Assembly (NCBI GenBank): GCA_016212665.1
Contig: JACREZ010000021.1
Location: 1-32,058 of the forward strand
DNA: 32,058 nucleotides
Source of the DNA: Ignavibacteriota bacterium
Lineage (GTDB): Bacteria; Bacteroidota; Ignavibacteria; UBA10030; SZUA-254
Direction: 5' to 3'
Within the stretch, counting starts at the first letter, position 1; each line of letters opens with the position of its first letter. Below the pieces are notes generated by a model that was not told where the DNA came from, did no database searches, and worked only from the letters and a program-made list of their open reading frames with translations. The position numbers and the translations under genes are program-made. This document shows, in pieces, positions 1-7,869 of this stretch.

Positions 1-101
1 CGTTCTTTGATTTCATGTAAATATTCTTGTTTTGCTGCATGAGTCACTACCGAATTCCTTGAAATTGTTGGGTTACCTAACTTATGAGGCAACGACTCCA
101 T
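1..101 (-). CDS. Transposase/integrase-like protein, N-terminal fragment (runs off left edge)
   Basis: An open frame on the minus strand starts at the ATG at 99-101 and is still open at base 1. It encodes 33 residues beginning MESLPHKLGNPTISRN and containing THAAKQEYLHEIKER. A purine-rich GAAAGGG lies about 6 bases before the ATG, consistent with a ribosome binding site. The AKQEYL.EIKERY-type opening resembles the N-terminus of integrase-core (DDE) transposases of the ISNCY/IS481-like kind, from memory of such proteins. The catalytic domain lies outside the window, so this is a weak family call. Another transposase-like fragment lies at the opposite edge on the same strand. Confidence 0.45.
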   Translation of the reverse strand, partial: MESLPHKLGNPTISRNSVVTHAAKQEYLHEIKE

Positions 102-195
102 TTTCAAACCCTTTCGGTTACATTTTTTATGAGTCAACTCGGTATTGCTTCTTCATCTTTGTTTGACTTGAAGTTTTTCTTATCTTCACAGTCAA

Positions 196-414
196 ATGAA
201 CGTTGATAAAATTATCAGATTGCCATAAAAGATTGAGATAACGCCACTTGCAGAAAAAGATGGTGGAGGATATTTTGCAACTATCCCATTACTGGAAGGA
301 TGTCAAAGTGATGGACGGACTCCTGATGAAGCAATAACAAATCTTCGCGAAGCTCAAAGAGCATGGATTGAATCGGCATTAAAAAATCATGATGCTATCC
401 CAGTACCTCAGTAA
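196..414 (+). pseudogene. hicB: HicB-family antitoxin relic with an in-frame stop
   Basis: Reading from the ATG at 196 gives MNVDKIIRLP, then a TAA stop at 226-228, then an uninterrupted frame KIEITPLAEKDGGGYFATIP...LEGCQSDGRTPDEAITNLREAQRAW to the stop at 412-414. The pattern ITPL.E.DGGGY.A.IP.L.GC.SDG.T.EEA..N..EA...W is the HicB RNase-H-like antitoxin fold, which normally neutralises the HicA mRNA interferase. The family usually has an aromatic residue where the stop sits (P-Y/F-x-I-x-I), so a single base change could explain it. After the stop there is no ATG before the conserved core. No HicA-like ORF lies beside it, so this is probably a dead antitoxin left near a mobile element. Confidence 0.7.
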
Positions 415-597
415 AACACAGTGCTTATCACCAATACTCTCCACATCAAACCCAGAAACCAACTAACCCCGCATTCCATACAATAATACCCTGGAGGAAA
501 CTTTGACTGAATATTATTCAATCAATTTTTTGAAATTCTGATTCGTGTTGAGTACATTGTTCCAACATCAATCACAGTAATAAGTTCTCTAATTCTT

Positions 598-1053
598 ATG
601 ATATCCAAAGCCACAACCCCGAAAGAATATCTCGATAGTCTCCCCGAAGACAGAAAAAAAGTGATGACTGAATTACGAAAAGTCATACTCAAAAATCTTC
701 CTAAAGGATTTTCTGAGAAGATGAGTTACGGAATGCTCGGATATGTCGTTCCTCATTCGTTGTACCCGAACGGCTACCACTGCAATCCGAAATTACCGTT
801 GCCGTTTCTGAACATCGCCTCTCAGAAGAATTTTGTCGCTCTCTATCACATGGGTATTTATGCAGACCCGAAATTGCTCGCATGGTTTCAGAAAGAATAT
901 CCCAAACATACGAAAGAAATAATTGACATGGGAAAAAGTTGTCTCCGCTTCAAGAAACTCGACCAGATACCGTACAAGTTTATCGGTGAGTTAGTTTCGA
1001 AGATGACACCGCAGGAGTGGATTGCTGTTTATGAAAGCCGGGTAAAAAAATAA
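598..1053 (+). CDS. DUF1801 domain protein (YdhG-like)
   Basis: The 151-residue protein opens with TPKEYLDSLPEDRKKVMTELRKVI and continues with the LPKGFSEKMSYGMLGY segment. This is the typical DUF1801 / YdhG-like layout: a helical start, then a conserved E-x-x-x-Y-G-M stretch, followed by a beta-rich half (NFVALYHMGIY) and a helical end with GKSCLRFKKLDQIPY. The length matches the family. DUF1801 is a small cytosolic fold related to SufE/iron-chaperone-like descriptions, but its function is not settled and none is claimed here. No clear ribosome binding site precedes the ATG. It stands alone, 76 bases before a separate toxin-antitoxin operon. Confidence 0.8.
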   Translation: MISKATTPKEYLDSLPEDRKKVMTELRKVILKNLPKGFSEKMSYGMLGYVVPHSLYPNGYHCNPKLPLPFLNIASQKNFVALYHMGIYADPKLLAWFQKEYPKHTKEIIDMGKSCLRFKKLDQIPYKFIGELVSKMTPQEWIAVYESRVKK

Positions 1054-1092
1054 TTTTTTCATATTATCGCTCCTCTTTCTTTCTCAATGAGT

Positions 1093-1121
1093 TTGTATTA
1101 AATATGACAGTTATGTATAAT
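1093..1121 (+). promoter_or_regulatory. Sigma-70-type promoter for the DUF4258/zinc-finger pair
   Basis: TTGTAT at 1093-1098 and TATAAT at 1116-1121 are separated by 17 bases, a near-ideal vegetative promoter. The downstream ATG lies at 1130, only 8 bases after the -10 box, and no ribosome binding site lies between. The transcript may therefore start at or next to the start codon (leaderless). Confidence 0.5.
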
Positions 1122-1129
1122 CTATGTGA

Positions 1130-1441
1130 ATGAATATTTCGGATATAATAGATTCAATTCACAACAACAAAGTGCGTGTGTCTGACCATGCTGATGAAGA
1201 ATCTATTGAGGATAACTTATCATTAAATGAAATACTATTTTCTGTTATTAACGGTGAAATTATTGAAGACTATCCAAACGATAAACCGTTTCCAAGTTGT
1301 TTGATTTTAGGATATAACAAAATAAAAGAACCAATACATAGTGTTTGGGCATACAACGAAATCAATAAATGGTCAGTATTGATTACTGTTTATCGTCCAG
1401 ACGAATTTTTATGTATTGATTATAGATTCAGGAGAACATAA
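1130..1441 (+). CDS. DUF4258 protein, probable toxin of a type II toxin-antitoxin pair
   Basis: This 103-residue protein starts MNISDIIDSIHNNKVRVSDHADEES and contains the SxHAxEEs segment near residue 18 and a late VLITVYRPD segment. Both are typical of DUF4258 proteins, which are related to the MqsR/RelE-like RNase fold. In many genomes DUF4258 genes are followed by a YgiT-type zinc-finger antitoxin, and that is the case here one base downstream. The toxin role is therefore inferred from family plus neighbour. The gene has a strong promoter directly in front but no Shine-Dalgarno sequence, which suggests leaderless translation. Its stop TAA at 1439-1441 almost touches the next ATG, so the two are surely co-translated. 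Confidence 0.75.
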   Translation: MNISDIIDSIHNNKVRVSDHADEESIEDNLSLNEILFSVINGEIIEDYPNDKPFPSCLILGYNKIKEPIHSVWAYNEINKWSVLITVYRPDEFLCIDYRFRRT

Positions 1442-1442
1442 C

Positions 1443-1691
1443 ATGATTCCATTTTCCGAATGCCCTGTTTGTGGAAACACAATGGTAGAAAAAAATGTAG
1501 AGAAACTTTTACGCGGTGGAACGAACACTGCAACTGTTAAAGTCAAGGCAGAGGTATGTCTCCATTGTGGTGAGCGACTCTATTCAAAAGAAACTATTCA
1601 TCAATTTGAAGACATTAGAAGGAAACTCGAACTTCGAGACACAAAAGAATTTTCGCGTGTTGGTGAGTCCTATACTGTTGCATTAACTTAG
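1443..1691 (+). CDS. YgiT-type zinc-finger protein, probable antitoxin
   Basis: The chosen ATG at 1443 is preceded by AGGAGA at 1430-1435, a good ribosome binding site lying inside the end of the toxin gene. An upstream in-frame ATG at 1416 would only add nine residues that overlap the toxin gene. The 82-residue protein has two CxxC pairs (CPVCGN near residue 7 and CLHCGE near residue 37), the zinc-binding N-terminus of MqsA/YgiT antitoxins. The GGTNTATVKVKAEVCLHCGE core is typical of single-domain YgiT-like partners of DUF4258. A helix-turn-helix half as in full MqsA is absent. The likely role is to bind and neutralise the upstream toxin. Confidence 0.78.
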   Translation: MIPFSECPVCGNTMVEKNVEKLLRGGTNTATVKVKAEVCLHCGERLYSKETIHQFEDIRRKLELRDTKEFSRVGESYTVALT

Positions 1692-1809
1692 TTTTAGAAG
1701 TCAATCGTTATCAGTTAATAGCATCATCAAACAAATAACGAGTAACATATAACGGATAACAAAACTCACCCGCGCGCTCCACACCCTGCCCCCCTTGCGT
1801 TCATCAACG

Positions 1810-3408
1810 TTACGATTCAGTATTCGAGACCAACGCCCCCAACGGCAACGCGGTTAATTCCTTTCTATCCAACTTTCCATCATACTCGATGAAGATATTT
1901 GAAAACTTTATCGGCACGGTCTCGGCGGCGAGGAATGGACCTTTCTGTCGTTGAATGTGAAGATGCGGAACAGGCGAGTAACCTGAATTGCCGCACACAC
2001 CAAGAACCTGTCCCGCTTTTACGTGGTCGCCGACATTGACCGTGAGCGAGCCATACTTGAAGTGACTGATTTCTGTAAACTCCGTCTCCGAATGTTGAAT
2101 GATGACATAGTTCCCCCAATTGTGAATCTCGTTCACGACACCCGGAGGATTATCCTGAATGTAATTCATTACGGCAATCACTCGTCCATCTGCGGGCGCG
2201 AGAACGGGTAATCCAAAGGCATAATAATCTTCCAGCGCCACGCCAAATCCTTTAAACTGTTTTGCTTCATTATCAAGCACAACAAAATCGTATGCGTATG
2301 CCTGCGTCCCTTTGTGTGTATGATGTCCGTGTTCTCCCTGATAGACGAACCATGTCCCGTAAAACGGTAACGAGTAGTGAACGTTACTTCGCTTGCCATG
2401 ATGTTCGAGATACCATTTCCTGTTTTGTTCAGGCGAATGAACTTTCGAGAGCGGCACGAGATACAACCCTGCACGCGATGTATAAAGTATTTGACTGCGA
2501 AGCGGATACATCATGATGAACATAACAATGTTGAACGGCGCGACAAGACTGGGAAGTCCGAACGGTTCAAGCATAGCGTTCAATCCGTTCACTACTAACA
2601 CGCCGATTGCAACTCCACTCGCAGCGTACAAATAACTTGAGAGATTCGGTGCGACGAAAAATCCTCCAAGCCCGATGCCAATGATGATGTAATTCAAAGC
2701 GGAAGAAAATGGTTGACCTGTGTTGATATCGCCGCCAATCCAGGTATGCAAAACAATTCCCAGAATCCCGCCGACCACGCCTGTCAGAAAAGAAATTCTG
2801 CTCATAATCAACAAACCGATTGCAACGAGAACTCCCGAATAAACGGACGGCTGAAAAAGAGTCGAGCCGAACGAAGTAAGAAAGGAATTCAGCCAATCAG
2901 GAAAAGCATCTGCCAATGTTTGATTGATTGAATCACTCAACCAGAATGGCTGAATGACAGCGTGCGGCGTTTCCTGATGAATTGATTTCAAAGCGAGAAG
3001 CACTGCCCACGTCGTGATGATGAACGGAATGCTGAGAATCGGCAACTGACGATTTCGTGTCAGCGAAGAAAGCAAACCGATGGCAATCACGGTCGAAAGC
3101 ACAATGCTAATGAGCAGGACAATGAGCGCTTCGGTAATTATCGGGACATACAAACCGACGCTGATACCAACAAGAAGCCCGTTGATTCCAAAAACTCCCG
3201 CCTGCAAATAATTTTTGTCCGTGTGAAGTAACGCCGCAACCGCATTCGCGCCGATATTTCCGAGCAGACCGAACAACCCGATGTACGGGTCGTAGAACGT
3301 CGCCGCAAGAAACAAGAGCGCGGGGATGTATCGCTCGGAGAAAAGCGTGTGTGCGTAACTCTTCAGAACGATACGAAAGAAATCGAGGAGAGCGTTTGGT
3401 CGCTCCAT
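1810..3408 (-). CDS. Urea-transporter-like membrane domain fused to an M23 (LytM) metallopeptidase
   Basis: The 532-residue protein has two parts. Residues 1-310 are a multi-pass membrane region with the urea transporter (UT) plan, including GxNGLLVG near 76-81 and two LPxxTxPF-like signatures, LPILSIPF (122-129) and LPSLVAPF (285-292). In both signatures the usual Thr is replaced (Ser, Val). Residues 340-500 are an M23 peptidase with zinc-ligand candidates H365 and D374 (HKGTQAYAYDF) and the HLH at 482-484, plus H449. M23 enzymes cut peptide cross-links, usually in peptidoglycan. The UT half may tether the peptidase or move a small amide. It is the last gene of the operon, nine bases after the decarboxylase-like gene, with AAGGCG before its ATG. 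Confidence 0.85.
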   Translation of the reverse strand: MERPNALLDFFRIVLKSYAHTLFSERYIPALLFLAATFYDPYIGLFGLLGNIGANAVAALLHTDKNYLQAGVFGINGLLVGISVGLYVPIITEALIVLLISIVLSTVIAIGLLSSLTRNRQLPILSIPFIITTWAVLLALKSIHQETPHAVIQPFWLSDSINQTLADAFPDWLNSFLTSFGSTLFQPSVYSGVLVAIGLLIMSRISFLTGVVGGILGIVLHTWIGGDINTGQPFSSALNYIIIGIGLGGFFVAPNLSSYLYAASGVAIGVLVVNGLNAMLEPFGLPSLVAPFNIVMFIMMYPLRSQILYTSRAGLYLVPLSKVHSPEQNRKWYLEHHGKRSNVHYSLPFYGTWFVYQGEHGHHTHKGTQAYAYDFVVLDNEAKQFKGFGVALEDYYAFGLPVLAPADGRVIAVMNYIQDNPPGVVNEIHNWGNYVIIQHSETEFTEISHFKYGSLTVNVGDHVKAGQVLGVCGNSGYSPVPHLHIQRQKGPFLAAETVPIKFSNIFIEYDGKLDRKELTALPLGALVSNTES

Positions 3409-3417
3409 CGCTTCGCC

Positions 3418-4764
3418 TTATGCTTTCAGATGATTGGGGACTTTATCCAACTGCTTGATGTATTCCATCGTCTCGCGTTCACGAACGAGATGCGGCTTTC
3501 CATCCGAAATCATTACTATCGCCGCTCTCGGTTGAATGAATTGCATACTTTGTGAAAAATTATACGCGCCGATATTTTTCACTACAACCAAATCGCCGCT
3601 TCTCAATTGCGGAAGAGAAATTGAAGAACGGACGCAATCAATCTGCATACAAAGCGGACCGTAAATGGAGGAATCTTCCATCGCAACTCCCCCCTCCTGC
3701 GCCGGTACAACATCATAACGATACCAGAACGACGAAAAGAGTTGATTGACTCCCGCGTCAATCACATACGACTTCGCGCCGGTTGAAAGTCGCTTCGCCG
3801 CATGAACTGTCGAAACCATGTGCATCGCTTCTTCAACGATGGAGCGACCGGGTTCGAGGAATAGCAACGGCGCTTCATTCGGCGTAAAGGGTCCGCGTAA
3901 TAACATTGGTCCGATGACTTCCGCGTATTGGTCGAACGTCGGACAGGTTTGACTTCCGGGCAAGTACGCTGTGTGCAATGTATTCGGCGCCGCATATCCG
4001 CCGCCAACATCCCAATACTGTAGTTTGATTTTTAATTCTTTGTTGATGAGATGATAGAAATTTACCAACTTCTCCGCCATCAAACGATAGGTTTCCACAT
4101 TGTCAATGTACGTTCCTGCGTGACAGTGCAAGCCGCGCACTTTCAACAAATCGTTACTCATCATTCGTTTGATTGCATCAAAGGCTTGCCCTGATTCAAC
4201 ATTGAATCCGAATCTATCCCACGGCGGATAGTTCAATTCCATGTTCACCCGCACACCGATTTCAATCTGCTTCTTCTGTTCACGAGCGATGTCTTCGAGT
4301 AAATACATTTCATCATACGAATCAATGTTAACCAAAGCACCTTCACTGATTGCCTTTTCAAGTTCTTTCTTGGTTTTGTACGGACCATTGAGAATAATTT
4401 GCTTTCCGGGGATGTTCAACGAACGAGCGATTTCATATTCAAAACCGGAAACAGTTTCCGCCCACGCTCCCTCTTTATGAAGCGTGGCGCAAATTGCATT
4501 CAAATAATTTGTTTTGTAGGAATACGAAATCTGCACTTTCGGATACCGGAGACTGAACGCACGTTGCATATCCCGATATTTTTTCCGTAATGTACTTTCG
4601 GAGACAACGTACAACGGCGAGCCGAATTTCTGAACCAATTCTTTCACCGCAACGCCGTCAATATGCGTCATCGGAAGTGTTCCTGGAGCGCGTCCGAATT
4701 TGTTTGATAAACCGACCGAGTGCCGGATGATTGTAGGTTTTTCGTAAAACTGTTTTTGAGGCAT
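3418..4764 (-). CDS. Type III-fold PLP-dependent decarboxylase, diaminopimelate decarboxylase-like
   Basis: The 448-residue protein has the alanine-racemase-fold barrel and C-terminal beta domain of LysA/ornithine-type decarboxylases. Visible landmarks are YSYKTN with the PLP lysine K84, HCHAGT at 213-218, GGGYAAP at 254-260, EPGR at 304-307, GPLC at 369-372 and GAYNFS near 399-404. DAP decarboxylases usually read C-E-S-x-D after GPxC; here it is CMQID, so the acidic substrate contact is missing. It carries about 30 extra residues before the usual start. Its operon partners are an ATP-grasp ligase and a PqqD-like protein rather than lysine genes. A modified amino acid or peptide substrate is therefore plausible, but this is inference. 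Confidence 0.8.
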   Translation of the reverse strand: MPQKQFYEKPTIIRHSVGLSNKFGRAPGTLPMTHIDGVAVKELVQKFGSPLYVVSESTLRKKYRDMQRAFSLRYPKVQISYSYKTNYLNAICATLHKEGAWAETVSGFEYEIARSLNIPGKQIILNGPYKTKKELEKAISEGALVNIDSYDEMYLLEDIAREQKKQIEIGVRVNMELNYPPWDRFGFNVESGQAFDAIKRMMSNDLLKVRGLHCHAGTYIDNVETYRLMAEKLVNFYHLINKELKIKLQYWDVGGGYAAPNTLHTAYLPGSQTCPTFDQYAEVIGPMLLRGPFTPNEAPLLFLEPGRSIVEEAMHMVSTVHAAKRLSTGAKSYVIDAGVNQLFSSFWYRYDVVPAQEGGVAMEDSSIYGPLCMQIDCVRSSISLPQLRSGDLVVVKNIGAYNFSQSMQFIQPRAAIVMISDGKPHLVRERETMEYIKQLDKVPNHLKA

Positions 4765-4873
4765 AAGTTTATTTCAGTGATAGTGTGTTATTAAACGGTC
4801 ATTAAATTGACGATTGACGATTGAGTCATTGTATCATTTTTAATAAATCGTCAATGATTCAATCGTAAATGAT
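4765..4873 (-). repeat. Intergenic cluster of the word TTGACGATT / AATCGTCAAT between operon genes
   Basis: The 109 bases between the ATP-grasp and decarboxylase genes hold the word ATTGACGATTGACGATTGAG (4805-4824) and its complement-like forms ATCGTCAATGATTCAATCGT and AATGATTCAATG further on (4847-4880). The arms could fold into an imperfect hairpin. Similar words recur inside the glycosyltransferase gene near 26570-26590. It is the only sizeable gap in an otherwise tightly packed gene run. Confidence 0.5.
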
Positions 4874-5929
4874 TCAATGATAAATGAGTTCTCCAAGCGT
4901 TGTTAAACTCTCGAGGTAGCTGATTGGGCAAACCAAATCTGTTGCGTGACGAACGAACGAAATTCCCGGTTGAGGCGGTGGCAACGGCTTTACTTTTTGT
5001 CCAAGCGCAAGATGAACAACGGTTGCCGGCAAATTCACATTCGCACCTGCCGAAAGATAAATCCACGACGGGAAGCGAGGATTAATTTCCACCAAATAAT
5101 ATTTTCCGGATTTCTGTTCTTTGAGAAACTCCAACTCGCATGGTCCACGCCACTTGAGAGCCTTAATGAGCTTTTCAGAAAGTTTTGTAAGAACAGCATC
5201 TTTGATTGTCACTCCTGCCCATGCTTTTCCTTTTTCCGTCAAACGAAGTTTTCGCATAGGCACCGCGCCAATGAGTTTTCCTGTTCCGCTTCCGACGCAG
5301 GCAACGTCATATTCTTCTCCTGCAAGATATTCCTGAACAATGATGGGTAATCCCCACTTTGCTTTCAATCGTTGGAAATTGATTACTGCTTCTTCCACTG
5401 TATAGGAAATGTACGCTTCGTAAAATGTTCCCTTCACGACGATCGGTGTCCCGAGTGTTTTGAACGCATCTGCCAACAACCGTGTATCGTTAATGGTGAT
5501 AGTTCTCGGACAAGAGATGCTATGCTTCTTGCAAAAATCTGAAAGTAACGCCTTCGACCGCAAACGAAACTGTTCTTCCGTAGGGAGAAACATTTTAATT
5601 CCCATCGAAGTCAATTCGGTTGATAAACGATTGACATTGGTAATTTCAGAATCAAGCGTCGGGATGAACACATCAATCGGAGTGCGTGAATGAATGTATT
5701 CGATACGTCGAAGTAACGCCTCCTCCCCTTCCGAAGGGTACGGAATGAGATACACTTCATCAAGCAAATCGCCGTCATAAATTCCCGTATCGAACGCGTC
5801 ATACGTCAAGCCGATAATCTTACCGATGTTTTTCAGTTCATGGCGTACGCTTCTGATAACAGGAATTCCCGGAGCGGGATTATCAGTTGCGTTCAATCCT
5901 GTAACTGCGATGTTAAGTTTCTTTGTCAT
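4874..5929 (-). CDS. ATP-grasp carboxylate-amine ligase
   Basis: The 351-residue protein opens with a Rossmann-like pre-ATP-grasp domain (LNIAVTGLNATDNPAPGIPVIRS), followed by the ATP-grasp fold. PIVVKGTFYEAY carries the nucleotide-binding lysine, IVQEYLAGEEYDVACVG is the hinge strand, and CELEFL with VEINPRFPSW holds the Mg2+/ATP-binding acidic and Asn residues. The layout resembles carbamoyl-phosphate-synthase/PylC-like single-chain ligases. Such enzymes join a carboxylate, through an acyl phosphate, to an amine. No substrate is evident. Its ATG overlaps the end of the FG-GAP gene by four bases, implying translational coupling, and a PqqD-like gene lies just beyond that. Confidence 0.83.
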   Translation of the reverse strand: MTKKLNIAVTGLNATDNPAPGIPVIRSVRHELKNIGKIIGLTYDAFDTGIYDGDLLDEVYLIPYPSEGEEALLRRIEYIHSRTPIDVFIPTLDSEITNVNRLSTELTSMGIKMFLPTEEQFRLRSKALLSDFCKKHSISCPRTITINDTRLLADAFKTLGTPIVVKGTFYEAYISYTVEEAVINFQRLKAKWGLPIIVQEYLAGEEYDVACVGSGTGKLIGAVPMRKLRLTEKGKAWAGVTIKDAVLTKLSEKLIKALKWRGPCELEFLKEQKSGKYYLVEINPRFPSWIYLSAGANVNLPATVVHLALGQKVKPLPPPQPGISFVRHATDLVCPISYLESLTTLGELIYH

Positions 5930-7869
5930 GGGCGATGTCCTCGAACAAATGTTTTCTTTGATAATTTCTGTTCATGTCTCTTTGAATGTATTCTAAGAGA
6001 TTGTTCCAACTTTGTTGGTTCTGTCATTCCGAATCCCGCTTTAGCGGGTGAGGAATCTCGAGTCAAATAATGATTTGAAATCAAACCGGAAGAATGTTTG
6101 GCTTGAAGAGTTGAAGTTTTCAAAATAATCTTTCCACTCCCGTTCGCCTTCAGCCAATATCCTTTTCCCGGTTCGATAATTTCGGTACTTGTGTAGCCTG
6201 AATTATATCCGAATACAGATGACTCAATCAAACCAATTGGTATCGTTGTGATTGATGAAACGGAAACTGAATCAGACACAGAGCCGATCATATTCCAACC
6301 GGAGAAAACATCATTTGTGTCTGTCAATAGTTCATAACCTGCTATTGCAACAGTTTCCGGTGTGGAGAATTTCAGCCAATATCCAACTCCAACCCGGAGT
6401 GAATCATTCTGATAATATCCTGTCTCTGAAAAGGCAAACGCAGACGATGTTGCTTTGGGAAAGAGTGAACTCGTTTTATTATCAATCACCAACGAAGGAA
6501 CAGAAACAATGTTCCATCCCGCGTTGATAGGAACAAAAACATTCTGACTTTGTTCAACGAAGAGTAACACCGGCTTATCCAAAGCAAAACTTGCCGAGGA
6601 AACAATCATATCGGGAACTCCGTCATCATCGAAATCTCCTGCGGCAATTTTTGTCGGACGAAAATATCCTTGGTCGTCTCCTGAAGTGTGGTCATCCGTT
6701 GTATCATCCATAAAAACAGTTGAGTATGAATAATTGTAAATATCATTCACTGCGCCGCCGAGATATTCACAACGATACACCGCTTCATTGTAACTTCCGG
6801 CAAGATACAGTTCGGGAACGCCGTTCGTATCCAAATCTGCTTTTGTCATCCCAACCATACCGTTGTACACATCATACTGAGCAAGCCAAACAAAATCTGC
6901 CGCAGTCATTTGGCTCACATCACCTGAATTCGTTGCAACAAACAATGCCCCGTTCGCCGTCAACATATACAATTCATTTGTAGCATCGTTATCAAAGTTT
7001 GCTTCGATAAAACCATCATTCACCAAATCAACATAGTAAGAAAGATTCTTTATGTTGACTGAAAGCGCGTAACTGTCCGCGCTTCCTGTGTTTTCATAGA
7101 TTGCAACACGAAGCGTATCCCAACCGGAAACGACAAGTTCTTTTCGATTGTCTTTGTCCAAATCGGTTGCGGCAAGCGAGTAACCAACGACAGATAACGT
7201 CGTGGAATCAACAAATTCAATTTGCCATGTCGGATTGAGGAGCGAATCATTCTGCAACGAAAAAATCATCACTTTACTTTTGTACGTGTCCCAACTTTCG
7301 ACAAACGAAACTGCGACTTCCTGTCGTCCGTCGTTATCTAAATCATTTGCGAGAATTGAACTTCCTTCTTGGAACCAATGTCCCAAACCAAAATCCCATG
7401 TCGTCGTCGGGACGAACGGGAAACCATTATCATATCCTTCCCATTCAAAAACATACAAGCCATGATATGTTGTATCAATCGGGTCGAGCAGACAGAGAAT
7501 TTCCTGACGACCGTTTCCATCCAAATCTGAGACCGTTACTGTGCTGTAATCATTCGAGTACGGATAGAGCGAATACCACCAAACGATTTGAAAACTATCG
7601 TTCCCAACCGCTTCGTAGAGATACAACATGTTGAAGTAATCACTGCTCCATTGTGTGCTGATGAGAAATTCTTTCTTTCCGTCCTGGTCCAAATCCAATT
7701 CCGATTGAACCATTGACCAGACAACGCTTGATGGGTCATAGCCTCCGGAATCCCACGGCGCGGTGAACCATCTCGGAACAAATTCATTTTGTGCTTTCAT
7801 AACTGCGGGCGTAAAAAGAAGCACTATAACTGCGAGGTTATAGAACACCAAACGCTCGTACCTGCTCAA
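5926..7869 (-). CDS. Secreted FG-GAP/VCBS repeat protein with GWN C-terminal domain
   Basis: I chose the TTG at 7867-7869 because GGAGGAG (7874-7880) lies just before it and the resulting start gives a proper signal peptide (SRYER, a hydrophobic stretch, then AVMKAQ). The ATG at 7911 would overlap the PqqD-like gene by 74 bases. The roughly 647-residue protein has at least five calcium-binding D-x-D-x-D/N-G/x loops (DLDQDGKKE, DLDGNGRQE, DLDNDGRQE, DLDKDNRKE, DFDDDGVPD), indicating an FG-GAP beta-propeller. Two GWN repeats follow (NAGWNIVSVP, FSGWNMIGSV). The last 45 residues come from an inserted repeat (6022-6063) and sequence beyond it, with no T9SS domain visible. It probably acts outside the cell or at the envelope. 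Confidence 0.8.
   Translation of the reverse strand: MSRYERLVFYNLAVIVLLFTPAVMKAQNEFVPRWFTAPWDSGGYDPSSVVWSMVQSELDLDQDGKKEFLISTQWSSDYFNMLYLYEAVGNDSFQIVWWYSLYPYSNDYSTVTVSDLDGNGRQEILCLLDPIDTTYHGLYVFEWEGYDNGFPFVPTTTWDFGLGHWFQEGSSILANDLDNDGRQEVAVSFVESWDTYKSKVMIFSLQNDSLLNPTWQIEFVDSTTLSVVGYSLAATDLDKDNRKELVVSGWDTLRVAIYENTGSADSYALSVNIKNLSYYVDLVNDGFIEANFDNDATNELYMLTANGALFVATNSGDVSQMTAADFVWLAQYDVYNGMVGMTKADLDTNGVPELYLAGSYNEAVYRCEYLGGAVNDIYNYSYSTVFMDDTTDDHTSGDDQGYFRPTKIAAGDFDDDGVPDMIVSSASFALDKPVLLFVEQSQNVFVPINAGWNIVSVPSLVIDNKTSSLFPKATSSAFAFSETGYYQNDSLRVGVGYWLKFSTPETVAIAGYELLTDTNDVFSGWNMIGSVSDSVSVSSITTIPIGLIESSVFGYNSGYTSTEIIEPGKGYWLKANGSGKIILKTSTLQAKHSSGLISNHYLTRDSSPAKAGFGMTEPTKLEQSLRIHSKRHEQKLSKKTFVRGHRP
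6022..6063. repeat. Interspersed palindromic repeat fused into the FG-GAP gene 3' end
   Basis: The segment contains TGTCATTCCGAATCCCGC, then TTTA, then GCGGGTGAGGAATCTCGAG, with a CCCGC/GCGGG stem. This is the style of TGTCATTCC... repeats scattered between genes in many FCB-group genomes, and a relative (TGTCATGCCGAAC...) lies at 24681. Here it is read through in frame as SSPAKAGFGMTE. Confidence 0.7.

Noticed and set aside
102-195. hicA toxin gene upstream of the HicB relic
   Set aside because: No open frame with the HicA pattern (GxxxxRxxGSHxxx) exists in the short stretch between the transposase start and the relic.
1692-1809. Functional element between the antitoxin gene and the end of the operon at 1810
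   Set aside because: The words TAACGAGTAACATATAACGG look like another simple-word repeat, but there are too few copies to define a unit, and no clear terminator hairpin was found.
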